In this document: positions 43,264 through 51,562 of the stretch, piece after piece
How positions within the stretch are numbered: position 1 is the stretch's first letter
How the letters are laid out: every line of letters begins with the position of its first letter
NCBI GenBank assembly: GCA_964533375.1
Contig: CAZHLW010000001.1
Span: 907,497-971,496 of the forward strand
Reading direction: 5' to 3'
DNA: 64,000 bases
From: CALREJ01 sp964533375
GTDB lineage: Bacteria; Patescibacteriota; Gracilibacteria; Peribacterales; Peribacteraceae
Translations under genes and position numbers: made by a program
The notes under the pieces: model-generated
Databases searched by the model: none
Told to the model about the DNA's origin: nothing
The model's input: only the letters and a program-made list of their open reading frames with translations

Positions 43264-44993
43264 TATCGCTTAAGCCACTTCTCGAAGTCCTTCCATTTTT
43301 TCGTGTTGAGCACATCGCCTTTCCCGAGCCATCCGCGCCGCGCCTGGATAATGCCGAAACGGTAATCGAGTCCTCCGGGGCGATGGGCATCACTATCAAT
43401 ACAGAGCATCACGTCCAGTTCTTTCGCACGCCGTGCATGCTGGTCATTCAGATCCATACGATCAGCAGAGGCATTGATCTCCATCGCAATCCCCTTTTCT
43501 GCCGCCTTTTTCATCACCGCGTCCATGTCGTATTTGATGCCGTCACGCTTCAGGAGAAGGCGGGAGGTCGGGTGGGCGAAGAGTCTGACATACGGATTCT
43601 CCAATGCTTTCAGAATGCGCTTGGTCATGTCTTCATCCGTCATATTAAAATTCCCGTGCACTGATGCCACCACCCAATCGAGTTTCTTCAGGACTTTGTC
43701 GGACAGATACAGTGACCCGTCTTTTTCGATATCGACTTCGACTCCGGCCAGAATCTGAATGCCGGGCACAGCTTTGCGTGCTTCGTCGATCTTTTTTAAG
43801 TACTCATTGATGTTGTCTTCTTTGATTCCATACACCATCCCCATCGCAGAGCCGTGATCGGTAATCGCGATGTACTCGTGTCCGAGCTTTTTGGCAGCTT
43901 CTGCCATTTCGATCATCGCAGCCGATCCATCACTGAAATTACTATGCATGTGCAGATCGCCCCGGAGGTCATCATCGGTAATAAGTGTTGGCAATGTGCC
44001 TTTTTGTGCGAGCTCGACTTCTCCCCTGTCCTCGCGTAATTCCGGTTCTACGTAGGCCAAGCCGATGGCTTTGTACACATCTTCCTCTGTCTTGCTGGCC
44101 ATCAGTTTCCCTTTCTTCTCTGCGGTTCCTTCGTACACACCCCACTCGGAAATAGTCAGCCCTTTGCGAATACCAATCTGACGAATGTGCACGTTGTGTT
44201 CTTTGCTTCCCGTGAAGTAATGCAGCGCCGCCCCAAAGACATTCTCCGGCACCACACGCAAATCCATCTGCAGTCCGCTCTCCAGACGCACGCTGGATTT
44301 CGTATCGCCCCTCGCCAGAATTTCCGCCACACCCTCACCGGTACAAAACACCTCCATAATTTTTTCCACGTTCTTGCCGCACACCAGAAAATCAATATCC
44401 CCAATCGATTCTTTCCGCCGGCGCATGCTTCCTGCAATCTCCACTTTCGTACAGAGCTTGGAATTCACAAGCCGCTCCTTCATCTGCTCGGCAATAGCCA
44501 TGGCAACCGGCAGCGCCGTCCGACCGCCGTTCTTCGCCTTCGCCTCAATACCGCTCAGAATATTCTGCACAGACTTTTCCCCCCAACCCTTCAGCGTCTT
44601 CAGCTTATCCGTCTTTGCGAGTGCTTCCAGCTCAGCAATGGTTGTGACCTTAAACGTCTCCCACACGAACTTCGTTTTCTTGGGACCCATCCCCGAAATT
44701 TCCATAATCTCGAACAATCCCGCCGGCACTTTCTTCTGCAGATCGGCCAGGTACTGGAGCTTTCCTGTGTTGATGAGCTCCTCAATCTTGTCCGCCAGAT
44801 CTTTGCCGATGCCGGGAATCTCCAGCAATGCATCGCGCCCTCCATTTTTCAACACCGTCTTCAGTTCCTCGCCCATAGACGCAATCGTCTGCGCAGCCCG
44901 GTCGTACGCACGGATGCGGAACGGATTTTCCCCCTGCAGATTCAGCACAGCCCCGATGCGTTCAAACACGGCGGCAATGTCGGCGTTGGTCAT
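43263..44993 (-). CDS. polX: DNA polymerase/3'-5' exonuclease PolX
   Basis: 576 residues, normal for bacterial PolX. The N-terminal HhH region (1-130) has IPGIGKDLADKIEELI; the polymerase palm has GSMRRRKESIGDIDFLVCG with the catalytic aspartates; the C-terminal PHP phosphoesterase domain (about 340-576) has DLHMHSNFSDGSAAM, AITDHGS and the later VDIEKDGS and HPTSR motifs for Mn2+/Zn2+. It fills gaps and trims 3' ends in base-excision repair. Start at ATG 44993; TATAAG lies close upstream within a run of AGCTT repeats. Confidence 0.95.
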   Translation of the reverse strand: MTNADIAAVFERIGAVLNLQGENPFRIRAYDRAAQTIASMGEELKTVLKNGGRDALLEIPGIGKDLADKIEELINTGKLQYLADLQKKVPAGLFEIMEISGMGPKKTKFVWETFKVTTIAELEALAKTDKLKTLKGWGEKSVQNILSGIEAKAKNGGRTALPVAMAIAEQMKERLVNSKLCTKVEIAGSMRRRKESIGDIDFLVCGKNVEKIMEVFCTGEGVAEILARGDTKSSVRLESGLQMDLRVVPENVFGAALHYFTGSKEHNVHIRQIGIRKGLTISEWGVYEGTAEKKGKLMASKTEEDVYKAIGLAYVEPELREDRGEVELAQKGTLPTLITDDDLRGDLHMHSNFSDGSAAMIEMAEAAKKLGHEYIAITDHGSAMGMVYGIKEDNINEYLKKIDEARKAVPGIQILAGVEVDIEKDGSLYLSDKVLKKLDWVVASVHGNFNMTDEDMTKRILKALENPYVRLFAHPTSRLLLKRDGIKYDMDAVMKKAAEKGIAMEINASADRMDLNDQHARRAKELDVMLCIDSDAHRPGGLDYRFGIIQARRGWLGKGDVLNTKKWKDFEKWLKR

Positions 44994-45046
44994 GGGGGTA
45001 AGCTTATAGCTTTTAGCTTTCAGCTTCTAGGAGATACATAAGTAAT

Positions 45047-45076
45047 GAGCTTCTCCTCCGACGGGAGGAAAAGCTC
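45047..45076. terminator. Long hairpin downstream of the lipoprotein gene
   Basis: GAGCTTCTCCTCC (45047-45059) pairs with GGAGGAAAAGCTC (45064-45076), with one internal mismatch and a short loop. It lies between the lipoprotein gene and the polX promoter. Confidence 0.65.
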
Positions 45077-45118
45077 AAATTCCATGGATTGCTGTCATCT
45101 ACTTCTTTCTAAGGAAAA

Positions 45119-45325
45119 CTAAGGTGTCGATTGTGCCAGTGATTCATATGCTCTCGGGCTCCCCATCGGGGACAGCCCTCCTTTCTCGCTGCCTTGCGGG
45201 CAGAATTCCGGCAAATAGTTGCCGAACGTGTTGAGTGCGATGTGTGGATCAAACCGAGCCACAGATACGCACCCTGAACAGAGAAAGATGAACACCACAC
45301 AGACTACTGCACACATTCTTCGCAT
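45119..45325 (-). CDS. Small lipoprotein
   Basis: 68 residues with a lipoprotein signal peptide (MRRMCAVVCVVFIFLCSGC, lipobox LCSGC) and a short mature part of about 50 residues with one further Cys. No family is recognised. An SD GGAAGGGA precedes the ATG by 6 bp, and it has a TTGACA-17-TATTTT promoter with a 5' hairpin, unlike the leaderless majority. Confidence 0.65.
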   Translation of the reverse strand: MRRMCAVVCVVFIFLCSGCVSVARFDPHIALNTFGNYLPEFCPQGSEKGGLSPMGSPRAYESLAQSTP

Positions 45326-45370
45326 GTTCGTTCCCTTCCATGGAACAAAGATCAGAATCCCGTCGCTTTT

Positions 45371-45432
45371 GCTGACTCCAAGTCAGCTTGAGACGGTTAT
45401 GGTAAAATACCATTTTTATAATTTATTGTCAA
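45371..45432 (-). promoter_or_regulatory. Promoter and 5' hairpin of the lipoprotein gene
   Basis: On the minus strand: TTGACA (45432-45427), 17 bp, TATTTT (45409-45404), predicted start 45397. Ten bases later comes the perfect stem GCTGACT-TGG-AGTCAGC (45387-45371). A further small palindrome ATGGTA-AAA-TACCAT overlaps the -10 (45399-45413). Confidence 0.6.
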
Positions 45433-45503
45433 ATAATTATTAAATAGGTACATAAGACTTGTATTAGGAGAAAAACTGAATATTAAAATCAAGCCAACTA
45501 AGT

Positions 45504-45689
45504 TTATTTTGATTTTCTTAATTCTCTTATTATCCAAGAAAAAAAAGATTTTTTAGGTGTTTTAATTTTGAATGGTGATGTGTTCATCTCTTGATATAAA
45601 GGTTTAATTTCGTTCTCTAATTCAGTAAGAAAACAGAGGTCGCAAATCTTTTCTTCCGTTGAATTTCTACAGATAGAACATTTTTGCAT
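45504..45689 (-). CDS. Small zinc-ribbon protein
   Basis: 61 residues from the ATG at 45689: MQKCSICRNSTEEKICDLCF gives two CxxC pairs, followed by a helical, basic C-terminus. A longer in-frame start (TTG at 45827) reads through the structured GC-rich element upstream and gives an unnatural sequence, so it was not used. First gene of the AT-rich island; no SD is visible. Confidence 0.5.
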   Translation of the reverse strand: MQKCSICRNSTEEKICDLCFLTELENEIKPLYQEMNTSPFKIKTPKKSFFSWIIRELRKSK

Positions 45690-45717
45690 AGAGCACAAAG
45701 GGGCACCCAAGTCGGCT

Positions 45718-45825
45718 GACCCAAAGACGCTACGGTTGCCCGACAACGCTTTGAACCGAGGCATGGATGCCCCTTTCTGCATTGGCGGGTTAACAACAGG
45801 CATGAAATGCCTACGTCTTTGGGTC
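45718..45825 (-). ncRNA. Structured GC-rich element, possible RNA leader
   Basis: The 108 bp begin and end with the perfect 12-bp inverted repeat GACCCAAAGACG / CGTCTTTGGGTC. Inside are AGGCAT-TTC-ATGCCT, GGCA-TCCA-TGCC and GTTG-TCGGG-CAAC hairpins, so the RNA would fold as a closed multi-branched structure. TACACT (45837-45832, minus) predicts a transcript whose first base is the first base of the outer stem. It could be a leader of the zinc-ribbon gene, a small RNA or a non-autonomous mobile element. Confidence 0.45.
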
Positions 45826-45954
45826 AAAACGAGTGTATACTCTGGTTAATGACTCTGAAAGTTGTTTAATGAAGCAACTTTAAAAGTTCCTTTATGAATA
45901 CATTTATTCAAGCGCAAATTGTGCTTTTAGGCCCATTTGAAGCAAAAGCTATAT

Positions 45955-45983
45955 TTGACTAAATATAACTTTATTGTTATAAT
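45955..45983 (+). promoter_or_regulatory. Near-consensus promoter with leaderless start
   Basis: TTGACT (45955-45960), 17 bp, TATAAT (45978-45983); the ATG at 45990 is exactly the seventh base after the -10. It is the clearest example of the pattern in the window. The upstream 45830-45954 stretch holds only an AAAGTTG/CAACTTT hairpin (45858-45881). Confidence 0.8.
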
Positions 45984-45989
45984 TATAAT

Positions 45990-46307
45990 ATGGAATTTTT
46001 ATATAGAATTTTCTTAATTCTGCTCACAGCAAGCTTTTTTATTATCTGTGATTCCTTGAGTGCTTATTGGGGCAGAAACGGAGGAGTGCTTTATCTACTT
46101 CTTATAATTAACTTAGCACCAATTGGTTATTTCTTGTTTGCACTTTTAAATAGAACTAATTCTTTATCAATCAGTTCGGGCTTAGTAAATATGGTGATCA
46201 TTATTGGAACAATCACAATAGGAATTTTTGGTTTTCAAGATGCTCTAACAGTTAGACAAATTTTTGGCCTAGCATTTTCTCTAGTGGCTGTTGCACTTAT
46301 GATTTAG
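45990..46307 (+). CDS. Four-helix DMT/EamA-like membrane protein
   Basis: 105 residues, four helices. The end (SSGLVNMVIIIGTITIGIFGF, DALTVRQIFGLAFSLVAVAL) has the helix 3 - short loop - helix 4 pattern of half-size EamA and small multidrug resistance proteins, which work as dimers. The substrate is unknown. AT-rich codons mark it as part of the island. Confidence 0.7.
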   Translation: MEFLYRIFLILLTASFFIICDSLSAYWGRNGGVLYLLLIINLAPIGYFLFALLNRTNSLSISSGLVNMVIIIGTITIGIFGFQDALTVRQIFGLAFSLVAVALMI

Positions 46308-46382
46308 TTATTTTAACACAGAAATTTAAATTTGACAACTATCAATTAAAGGATAATATACTTAACAGATTTCATTTTTCCA

Positions 46383-47192
46383 ATGAACCTCTCTATTCCT
46401 GTATCGGATTTTAGCCAGCCAAACGACAAATTCGATTATATTAGCCTAGAATCTTTTCCTGCTAGATACTTAAAAACTTACTTTGAAAAGGTGGAACAAG
46501 ATGAATACGAAGTCGCAAAGTTTTTAGTAAGAGAATATAAAAAGATTAAGAACAAGCCCATTTTCTTAGATTTAGGATGCGGACCAACTATTCATCATAT
46601 TTTACCAGTTGCTCCATATGTATCTCGTATTGATGTTGCTGATTATCTTTTAGATAACTTAGATCAGGTAGGATTTTGGAAGAACGAAAGCGATCAAATG
46701 CATGATTGGGATGTTTTTACTAAAGCCATTTTGGCAATGGAAGAGAAGACTGTTTCCAAAGAATCAGTTCTTGAAAGAGAGAATTTGGTCAGATTTCTGA
46801 TTAATGAGGTTAGCCGCTGCAATCTTTTAGAAAAAAATCCTTTGGGCGAGGATAAAAAATATGACGCTGTTGGGTGCTTTTTCTGTGCGGAAGAAGTGGC
46901 CTTAACTAAAGAAGGGTGGATCAGTGTAATGGAAAACATCAGTAATTGTGTTAATAGTGGCGGACGTCTTTTTCTGTCTGCGCTTAGAGAAACTGAATAT
47001 TATTCTATAGAATCGTACAGTGGTGAAATGCAAAAATTACCTACTGCGTATGTAAAAGAGGAGTATTTTTATGAATTATTGCCAAAGCTAGGTTTTGATT
47101 TACAAGAAACTACTCTAGAAGTTGCACAAACCCCTGAACAGGAAAAATATGGAATCAATAGCATTATTCTTCTATCCACGAAAAAGAAGTAG
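46383..47192 (+). CDS. NNMT/PNMT/TEMT-type small-molecule methyltransferase
   Basis: 269 residues. SAM-binding motif I is IFLDLGCGPTIHHI, followed by the acidic residue in RIDVADYLLDNL; motif IV/post is YDAVGCFFCAEEVA and GGRLFLSALRETEYY. The early SLESFPARYLKTYF segment is typical of the NNMT/PNMT/TEMT family, which methylates amines, pyridines or thioethers. TTGACA (46332-46337) and TAATAT (46354-46359) form the promoter; the leader is about 15 nt with no SD. Confidence 0.8.
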   Translation: MNLSIPVSDFSQPNDKFDYISLESFPARYLKTYFEKVEQDEYEVAKFLVREYKKIKNKPIFLDLGCGPTIHHILPVAPYVSRIDVADYLLDNLDQVGFWKNESDQMHDWDVFTKAILAMEEKTVSKESVLERENLVRFLINEVSRCNLLEKNPLGEDKKYDAVGCFFCAEEVALTKEGWISVMENISNCVNSGGRLFLSALRETEYYSIESYSGEMQKLPTAYVKEEYFYELLPKLGFDLQETTLEVAQTPEQEKYGINSIILLSTKKK

Positions 47193-47262
47193 GAATTATT
47201 TTATAAGATCATTCTTAAAATAATCACATTGATAATATCCGAGAAAATTATAAGTTTGTCGT

Positions 47263-47847
47263 ATGCGCTATTTCTTACTAATTGCAATTTTAGGACTTAC
47301 AGCTTGCACGCCATCTGTAACCGATACAGATGAGGCTACTGATATTAATCCCGAATTAGAAGCGCTTGAAGTTGCTGCAAAAGCTGGAGACCCTAAGATT
47401 CAATATGAACTAGGAAATTTATATTTTACAGGTGAAGGTGCACCCTTAAATAAAGAGAGAGGTGTTGAGTTGTTTTTGGAATCTGCAGCGCAGGACTACG
47501 ACAATGCGGAATACACGGTTGCTTACCTTTATGACATTGGCGATACCTTACCGCAGGATCATGTGAAAGCAGCACAGTTATTCACAAACGCTGCATTGCA
47601 AGGACATGAAGAATCTCAATATCGCATTGCACTTTATTACGCAGAAGGAGTTGGCGTTGAGAAGGATCTAGTAAAAGCTGCTGCTTATTTGAGATTAGTA
47701 TCTGCTTTAGATACCAGAGCTGCGACTTTGCTACAAACCATAGAAGATAAAATGACTAATGATGAAAAAAAGGCGGCTCAAGAATATTATGAGTACTTGT
47801 ATAAAACCTCTGAACCTAACAGACTAAAGAATGAATCCTTAAATTAG
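47263..47847 (+). CDS. Sel1-repeat lipoprotein
   Basis: 194 residues: a lipoprotein signal (MRYFLLIAILGLTAC), then Sel1-like TPR repeats, visible as IQYELGNLYFTGEGAPLNKE, AEYTVAYLYDIGDTLPQD and SQYRIALYYAEGVGVEKD. Such proteins mediate protein contacts at the cell surface. TATAAG at 47250-47255 lies just before the ATG. The stop codon overlaps that of the convergent sensor kinase by two bases. Confidence 0.85.
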   Translation: MRYFLLIAILGLTACTPSVTDTDEATDINPELEALEVAAKAGDPKIQYELGNLYFTGEGAPLNKERGVELFLESAAQDYDNAEYTVAYLYDIGDTLPQDHVKAAQLFTNAALQGHEESQYRIALYYAEGVGVEKDLVKAAAYLRLVSALDTRAATLLQTIEDKMTNDEKKAAQEYYEYLYKTSEPNRLKNESLN

Positions 47848-49277
47848 ATCAAAGGTAATTCGACATAGAAAGTAGTTCCTTTCCCTTCTGTGCTCTGGAA
47901 CCAAATTCTTCCACCTTGTGATTCAATTGCTCCTTTCGCAACAAAGAGACCGAAACCATTTCCTGTAACGTTTCTAACGTTGGAAGCTCTGAATAATTTG
48001 CCGAAAATTTTATCCTGATCACCTTTTGGAATTCCACAACCATTGTCACTTACTTCACAGAACATTTTCTTGTTCTTCTGAGAAATCTTCAGATTAACAT
48101 TTCCACCTTTTTGAGTATATTTAATGGCGTTGGTAAGAAGATTCTCCAATGTCATTCTTGTTAAGCGTTGATCAATAACTCCTTTAGTTAAGCCAGAGCC
48201 AATTTCATTTACAAATTTAACTCCTTTTTCTTCAGCTTTTGGCTCGGTAACAGAAATGATTTCTTTAAAGAATTCCTGCAGATTTGTTTCCGTCTTATCA
48301 ACTTTCATCCTTCCTAATTGAATACGGGACACATCAAGAATCATTCCTACTAAATCAACAAGACTCGCGGTAATTGCTTGCATTGCTTCTAAATGCCCTT
48401 TTTGCTCTTTTGTAATCTTTCCAATATCTCCATCCAACATCATTTCAAGATACCATTTAAATGAAGAAACAGGGGTAGCAAGTTGATGACTCACGATACC
48501 CAAAAGCTCATCCTTCTGTCGATCCAATTCCGTTACTAATTCGATTCTCTTATTCCAAATTAAAATCAAACTCCATGAGAGGAGCAAAAGAATGAAAATC
48601 AAACCTGTAATAAATAGCACAAATGGAACAAAGGTTTGCCGTGTAAGCTTCGTGAAATCGTCGGCTCTAATATCAACCGCTACAATCGCTACAGTCTTAC
48701 CATTATCATCTTTAATCGGTGCATATCCACTAATCAAATAACCCCATTGGTCTTCATAAATATCTTTATTTGCAGTAGGCTCAAGATACGCATCAAAAGA
48801 TTCAACAGGTACATCTTCATAAATTTGACCAGGATAATTCAATGAATCTCCATCATTGATTAGGCCATTAGCATCCAAATCTACTCTTGCATTGGGATTT
48901 AAAGAATGTGAGTCAGCAACGAAATCCATTTTTGTAGGATCTTCGGGATTCTTTCTAAGAATATAAGCAAAAACAATATCAGTATTATTCCTACGAATTT
49001 TAATTAATTGTGTAACAACTTTTTCCCATTCCGGAAGTTTGTAGTCTTCCGGCTGCTGTAATTTTTCAAGATCGCGATAATCAAATTGAACTGCTGCGGT
49101 TCGCACAATTGCGATTTCTCTTTTTCTTAAGTTATCAGTCAAAATACTAACTGTGTACGTATAAAGTACCCATGATATTGCAATAATTACACCAACCGCG
49201 ATAAAGACTAAAAAATAGCCGACCCACGCTTGGACCTTTTTTTGCTGCTCAATCTTTGATTCTTTATTTATTTCCAC
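47844..49277 (-). CDS. Sensor histidine kinase, orphan
   Basis: 477 residues from a GTG start; TATAAT (49289-49284, minus) ends six bases before it. Two membrane helices (about 15-37 and 215-240) enclose an extracytoplasmic sensor domain of Cache type (with DFVADSHSLNPNARVDLDANG and WGYLISGYAPIKDDNGKTVA). The kinase core has the H-box LLGIVSHQLATPVSSFKWYL (phospho-His), N-box LLTNAIKYT, DNGCGIPKGD and GNGFGLFVAKGA. No response regulator is encoded nearby. Confidence 0.9.
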   Translation of the reverse strand: MEINKESKIEQQKKVQAWVGYFLVFIAVGVIIAISWVLYTYTVSILTDNLRKREIAIVRTAAVQFDYRDLEKLQQPEDYKLPEWEKVVTQLIKIRRNNTDIVFAYILRKNPEDPTKMDFVADSHSLNPNARVDLDANGLINDGDSLNYPGQIYEDVPVESFDAYLEPTANKDIYEDQWGYLISGYAPIKDDNGKTVAIVAVDIRADDFTKLTRQTFVPFVLFITGLIFILLLLSWSLILIWNKRIELVTELDRQKDELLGIVSHQLATPVSSFKWYLEMMLDGDIGKITKEQKGHLEAMQAITASLVDLVGMILDVSRIQLGRMKVDKTETNLQEFFKEIISVTEPKAEEKGVKFVNEIGSGLTKGVIDQRLTRMTLENLLTNAIKYTQKGGNVNLKISQKNKKMFCEVSDNGCGIPKGDQDKIFGKLFRASNVRNVTGNGFGLFVAKGAIESQGGRIWFQSTEGKGTTFYVELPLI

Positions 49278-49378
49278 GTTCTTATTATATCATTTTTATG
49301 TATATTTTTAAAGATCTATTATATCGCTGAATCATCAATTTGGACTATTTTGCTTAGACTATAGTAAAAATAGGGCTT

Positions 49379-50413
49379 TTACTCCTGCATCTCCGTCCAC
49401 TCATACGTCTCCTTACTAATCAGCCCTTCCTTCAACAGCCTCTTCGCATCTTTTTCAAAGGAGATCATACCGTTGTCGCCTCCTGTCTGGAGAACGGACT
49501 TGAGTTCCTGCACGCGGTTATCGCGAATGATATTGGAGCTGGCGGGAGTATTCACGAGGATTTCGCGCTGCGCGATGCGGCCGCCGCCTTCCTTCGGGAG
49601 CAGGCGCTGGGCGATGATGGCCTTGAGCGACATACTGAGCTGCGAGCGGACCTGCGGCTGCTGGTACGGCGGGAACGTGTCGATTATACGGTCGACGGTC
49701 TGGATGGCGTTGGGGGTGTGGAGGGTGGCGAGAATGAGGTGACCGGTTTCTGCCAGCGTGAGGGCGGCACTGATGGTTTCCGGGTCGCGCATTTCTCCCA
49801 CCATGACAATGTCCGGGTCCTGGCGCAGGACGCGTTTGAGGGCTTCGGCAAAGGAGAGGAAGTCCTGGCCCAGCTGGCGCTGGCGGATGAGGCCTTTGCC
49901 TTGGGGGAAGAGGAATTCGATGGGATCTTCCAGGGTGACAATGCTGCGGGCGCTGGTCTGGTTGATGTACTGGATCATACTGGCCATGGAGGTCGACTTT
50001 CCGGTTCCGGTGGGGCCTGTGAAGAGAATGAGTCCTTCACTGTGCTGTGCGAAGTTCGGGACAATGGTATCGAGCTTGAGCGCGGCGAGGTCGGGAATAT
50101 CTTCCGGAATGACACGGGCCACCAGTCCCGGGTTCCCGCGTTCGAAGTGGCAGTTCACACGCAGGCGCGTGCCATCGCTCAGGGCGTAGCTGACATCCAC
50201 TTCTTTGTCTTCCTTCAGACGCTTGAAGTCTCCTTCGGACAAGACGGCTTTTACGAATGATGATGCTTCGGACTCGGTGATATTTGCTTTGGTCTGCGGC
50301 ACCAGATCTCCATTGATGCGGAAAAGCAGCGGAGACCCGACGGCAATATGCACATCGGACGCACCGGCATCGGTTGCTTTCTGGAAAATGGAGTGGGGCA
50401 AAGATGTGGGCAT
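49379..50413 (-). CDS. pilT: Type IV pilus retraction ATPase PilT
   Basis: 344 residues. Walker A TGPTGTGKSTSMASM, Asp box SIVTLEDPIEFLF, Walker B QDPDIVMVGEMRD and His box TLAETGHLILATLHT are all present, and the N-terminal domain (1-100) matches PilT rather than PilB. It drives pilus retraction from the cytoplasmic face. No other pilus gene is in the window. The tail is slightly shorter than in proteobacterial PilT and lacks a clear AIRNLI motif. Confidence 0.9.
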   Translation of the reverse strand: MPTSLPHSIFQKATDAGASDVHIAVGSPLLFRINGDLVPQTKANITESEASSFVKAVLSEGDFKRLKEDKEVDVSYALSDGTRLRVNCHFERGNPGLVARVIPEDIPDLAALKLDTIVPNFAQHSEGLILFTGPTGTGKSTSMASMIQYINQTSARSIVTLEDPIEFLFPQGKGLIRQRQLGQDFLSFAEALKRVLRQDPDIVMVGEMRDPETISAALTLAETGHLILATLHTPNAIQTVDRIIDTFPPYQQPQVRSQLSMSLKAIIAQRLLPKEGGGRIAQREILVNTPASSNIIRDNRVQELKSVLQTGGDNGMISFEKDAKRLLKEGLISKETYEWTEMQE

Positions 50414-50544
50414 ATGCGGAGCAGAGAGCGGTAAAACAGCCTGATTGGCTTATTTGGAAAGATACAGCAATGTTGCGCCAAGCTGAATACTGCTGATCTT
50501 GCTTTGCAGGCACAAGGTGTTACTTTGGTAAACTGACACTCTGT

Positions 50545-51183
50545 ATGCACAACGTCATTCTCACTGGCTTTGAACCGTTCGGCCCGTATGAGTTCAATCC
50601 CACACAGGATATTGTTCGTCATTTCGATGGACGGGAAATTGCATCTCATACGGTGATCGGGAAGATTTTGCGGTGTACCTATAAAGAATCTTCCGAGATA
50701 CTGAAAAAACTGATCAATGAAACACAACCCACGGCAATTCTGAGTACGGGGCTGTCGTCCAGTGTGAAAGGTGTGCGGATTGAAACTGTGGGCAAAAACA
50801 TCATGAATGGAAAGTATCCCGATGCGGATGGATGGGACCCAAGTGGTGTTCCTTTAGTGGAAGGAGCCGATGAGCTTGTATTCGCGCAATCGGATGGTGA
50901 AAGGCTGCACGCTCTCTTGAAGGAAAAAAGAATCCTGACACAGCTTTCGACCGATGCGGATGGATTTATCTGCAATGCACTACTGTTCCAAACAGCGAAT
51001 TTTATCCAACAGAGTCGGTCTAAAATGCGCAGCGCTTTCATCCACATACCCTGGACAGACAGGTACGAAAATTCAATCCAGCTGGAAGCAGGAAAATGCA
51101 TGATGCCGGAAGAGACACTGTTCAACGCAGTGGAACTGCTGATCGAAGATCTGGTGGCACAAGCAAATGCTCAGGCATCCTGA
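50545..51183 (+). CDS. pcp: Pyroglutamyl-peptidase I (family C15)
   Basis: 212 residues. N-terminal VILTGFEPFGPYEFNPTQ, central GLSSSVKGVRIETVGKN with the catalytic Glu region, active-site Cys in DADGFICNALLFQT and His in AFIHIPWTD. It removes N-terminal pyroglutamate from peptides and works in the cytoplasm. TAAACT at 50529-50534 leaves a leader of only about four bases. The 3' end overlaps the acidic protein gene on the other strand by 13 bp. Confidence 0.9.
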   Translation: MHNVILTGFEPFGPYEFNPTQDIVRHFDGREIASHTVIGKILRCTYKESSEILKKLINETQPTAILSTGLSSSVKGVRIETVGKNIMNGKYPDADGWDPSGVPLVEGADELVFAQSDGERLHALLKEKRILTQLSTDADGFICNALLFQTANFIQQSRSKMRSAFIHIPWTDRYENSIQLEAGKCMMPEETLFNAVELLIEDLVAQANAQAS

Positions 51184-51419
51184 GCTTTCTTTGCCAGAGC
51201 CGACACAGCCTTGAAGACTTTCTCCAGGGACTCTTCGTCTATGCCGCGCTCGGTACCGTCCTCAACCATGGCGTCTACGATGTCGCGGTCGTCCTCGCTT
51301 CCGCCTTCGTCTTCATCTTCTTCTTCATCGTCGGTATCGGCATAGAGAAGCCAGAGTTCTTCGAGCTGTTCGAGAATCTGCTTGTAGATTTTTTCGGATT
51401 GGTCGTGGGGACTGGTCAC
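51171..51419 (-). CDS. Small acidic protein
   Basis: About 82 residues from a GTG at 51419; no good ATG exists and the frame extends further upstream, so the start is uncertain. An Asp/Glu run (DDEEEDEDEGGSEDD) separates two helices (QILEQLEELWLLYA and LEKVFKAVSALAKKA). No family is recognised; such proteins often bind basic partners or cations. Confidence 0.45.
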   Translation of the reverse strand: MTSPHDQSEKIYKQILEQLEELWLLYADTDDEEEDEDEGGSEDDRDIVDAMVEDGTERGIDEESLEKVFKAVSALAKKAQDA

Positions 51420-51562
51420 TGGTGGGGGTGGGAAGAATGTGCCGTATCTTTCCTTATTACAGATAAGTTGCAATTGACGTTTGATCGAAAAATTTTTTCG
51501 TAACCAAAAATGCACATACAACTCGACTTTCGGGTGTTGCCGCAAGCATTTACACTGCTTCC

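Noticed and set aside
45718..45825. Integron attC site
   Set aside because: The outer arms are GACCCAAAGACG/CGTCTTTGGGTC and lack the RYYYAAC/GTTRRRY ends needed for an attC site; no integrase or cassette array is nearby.
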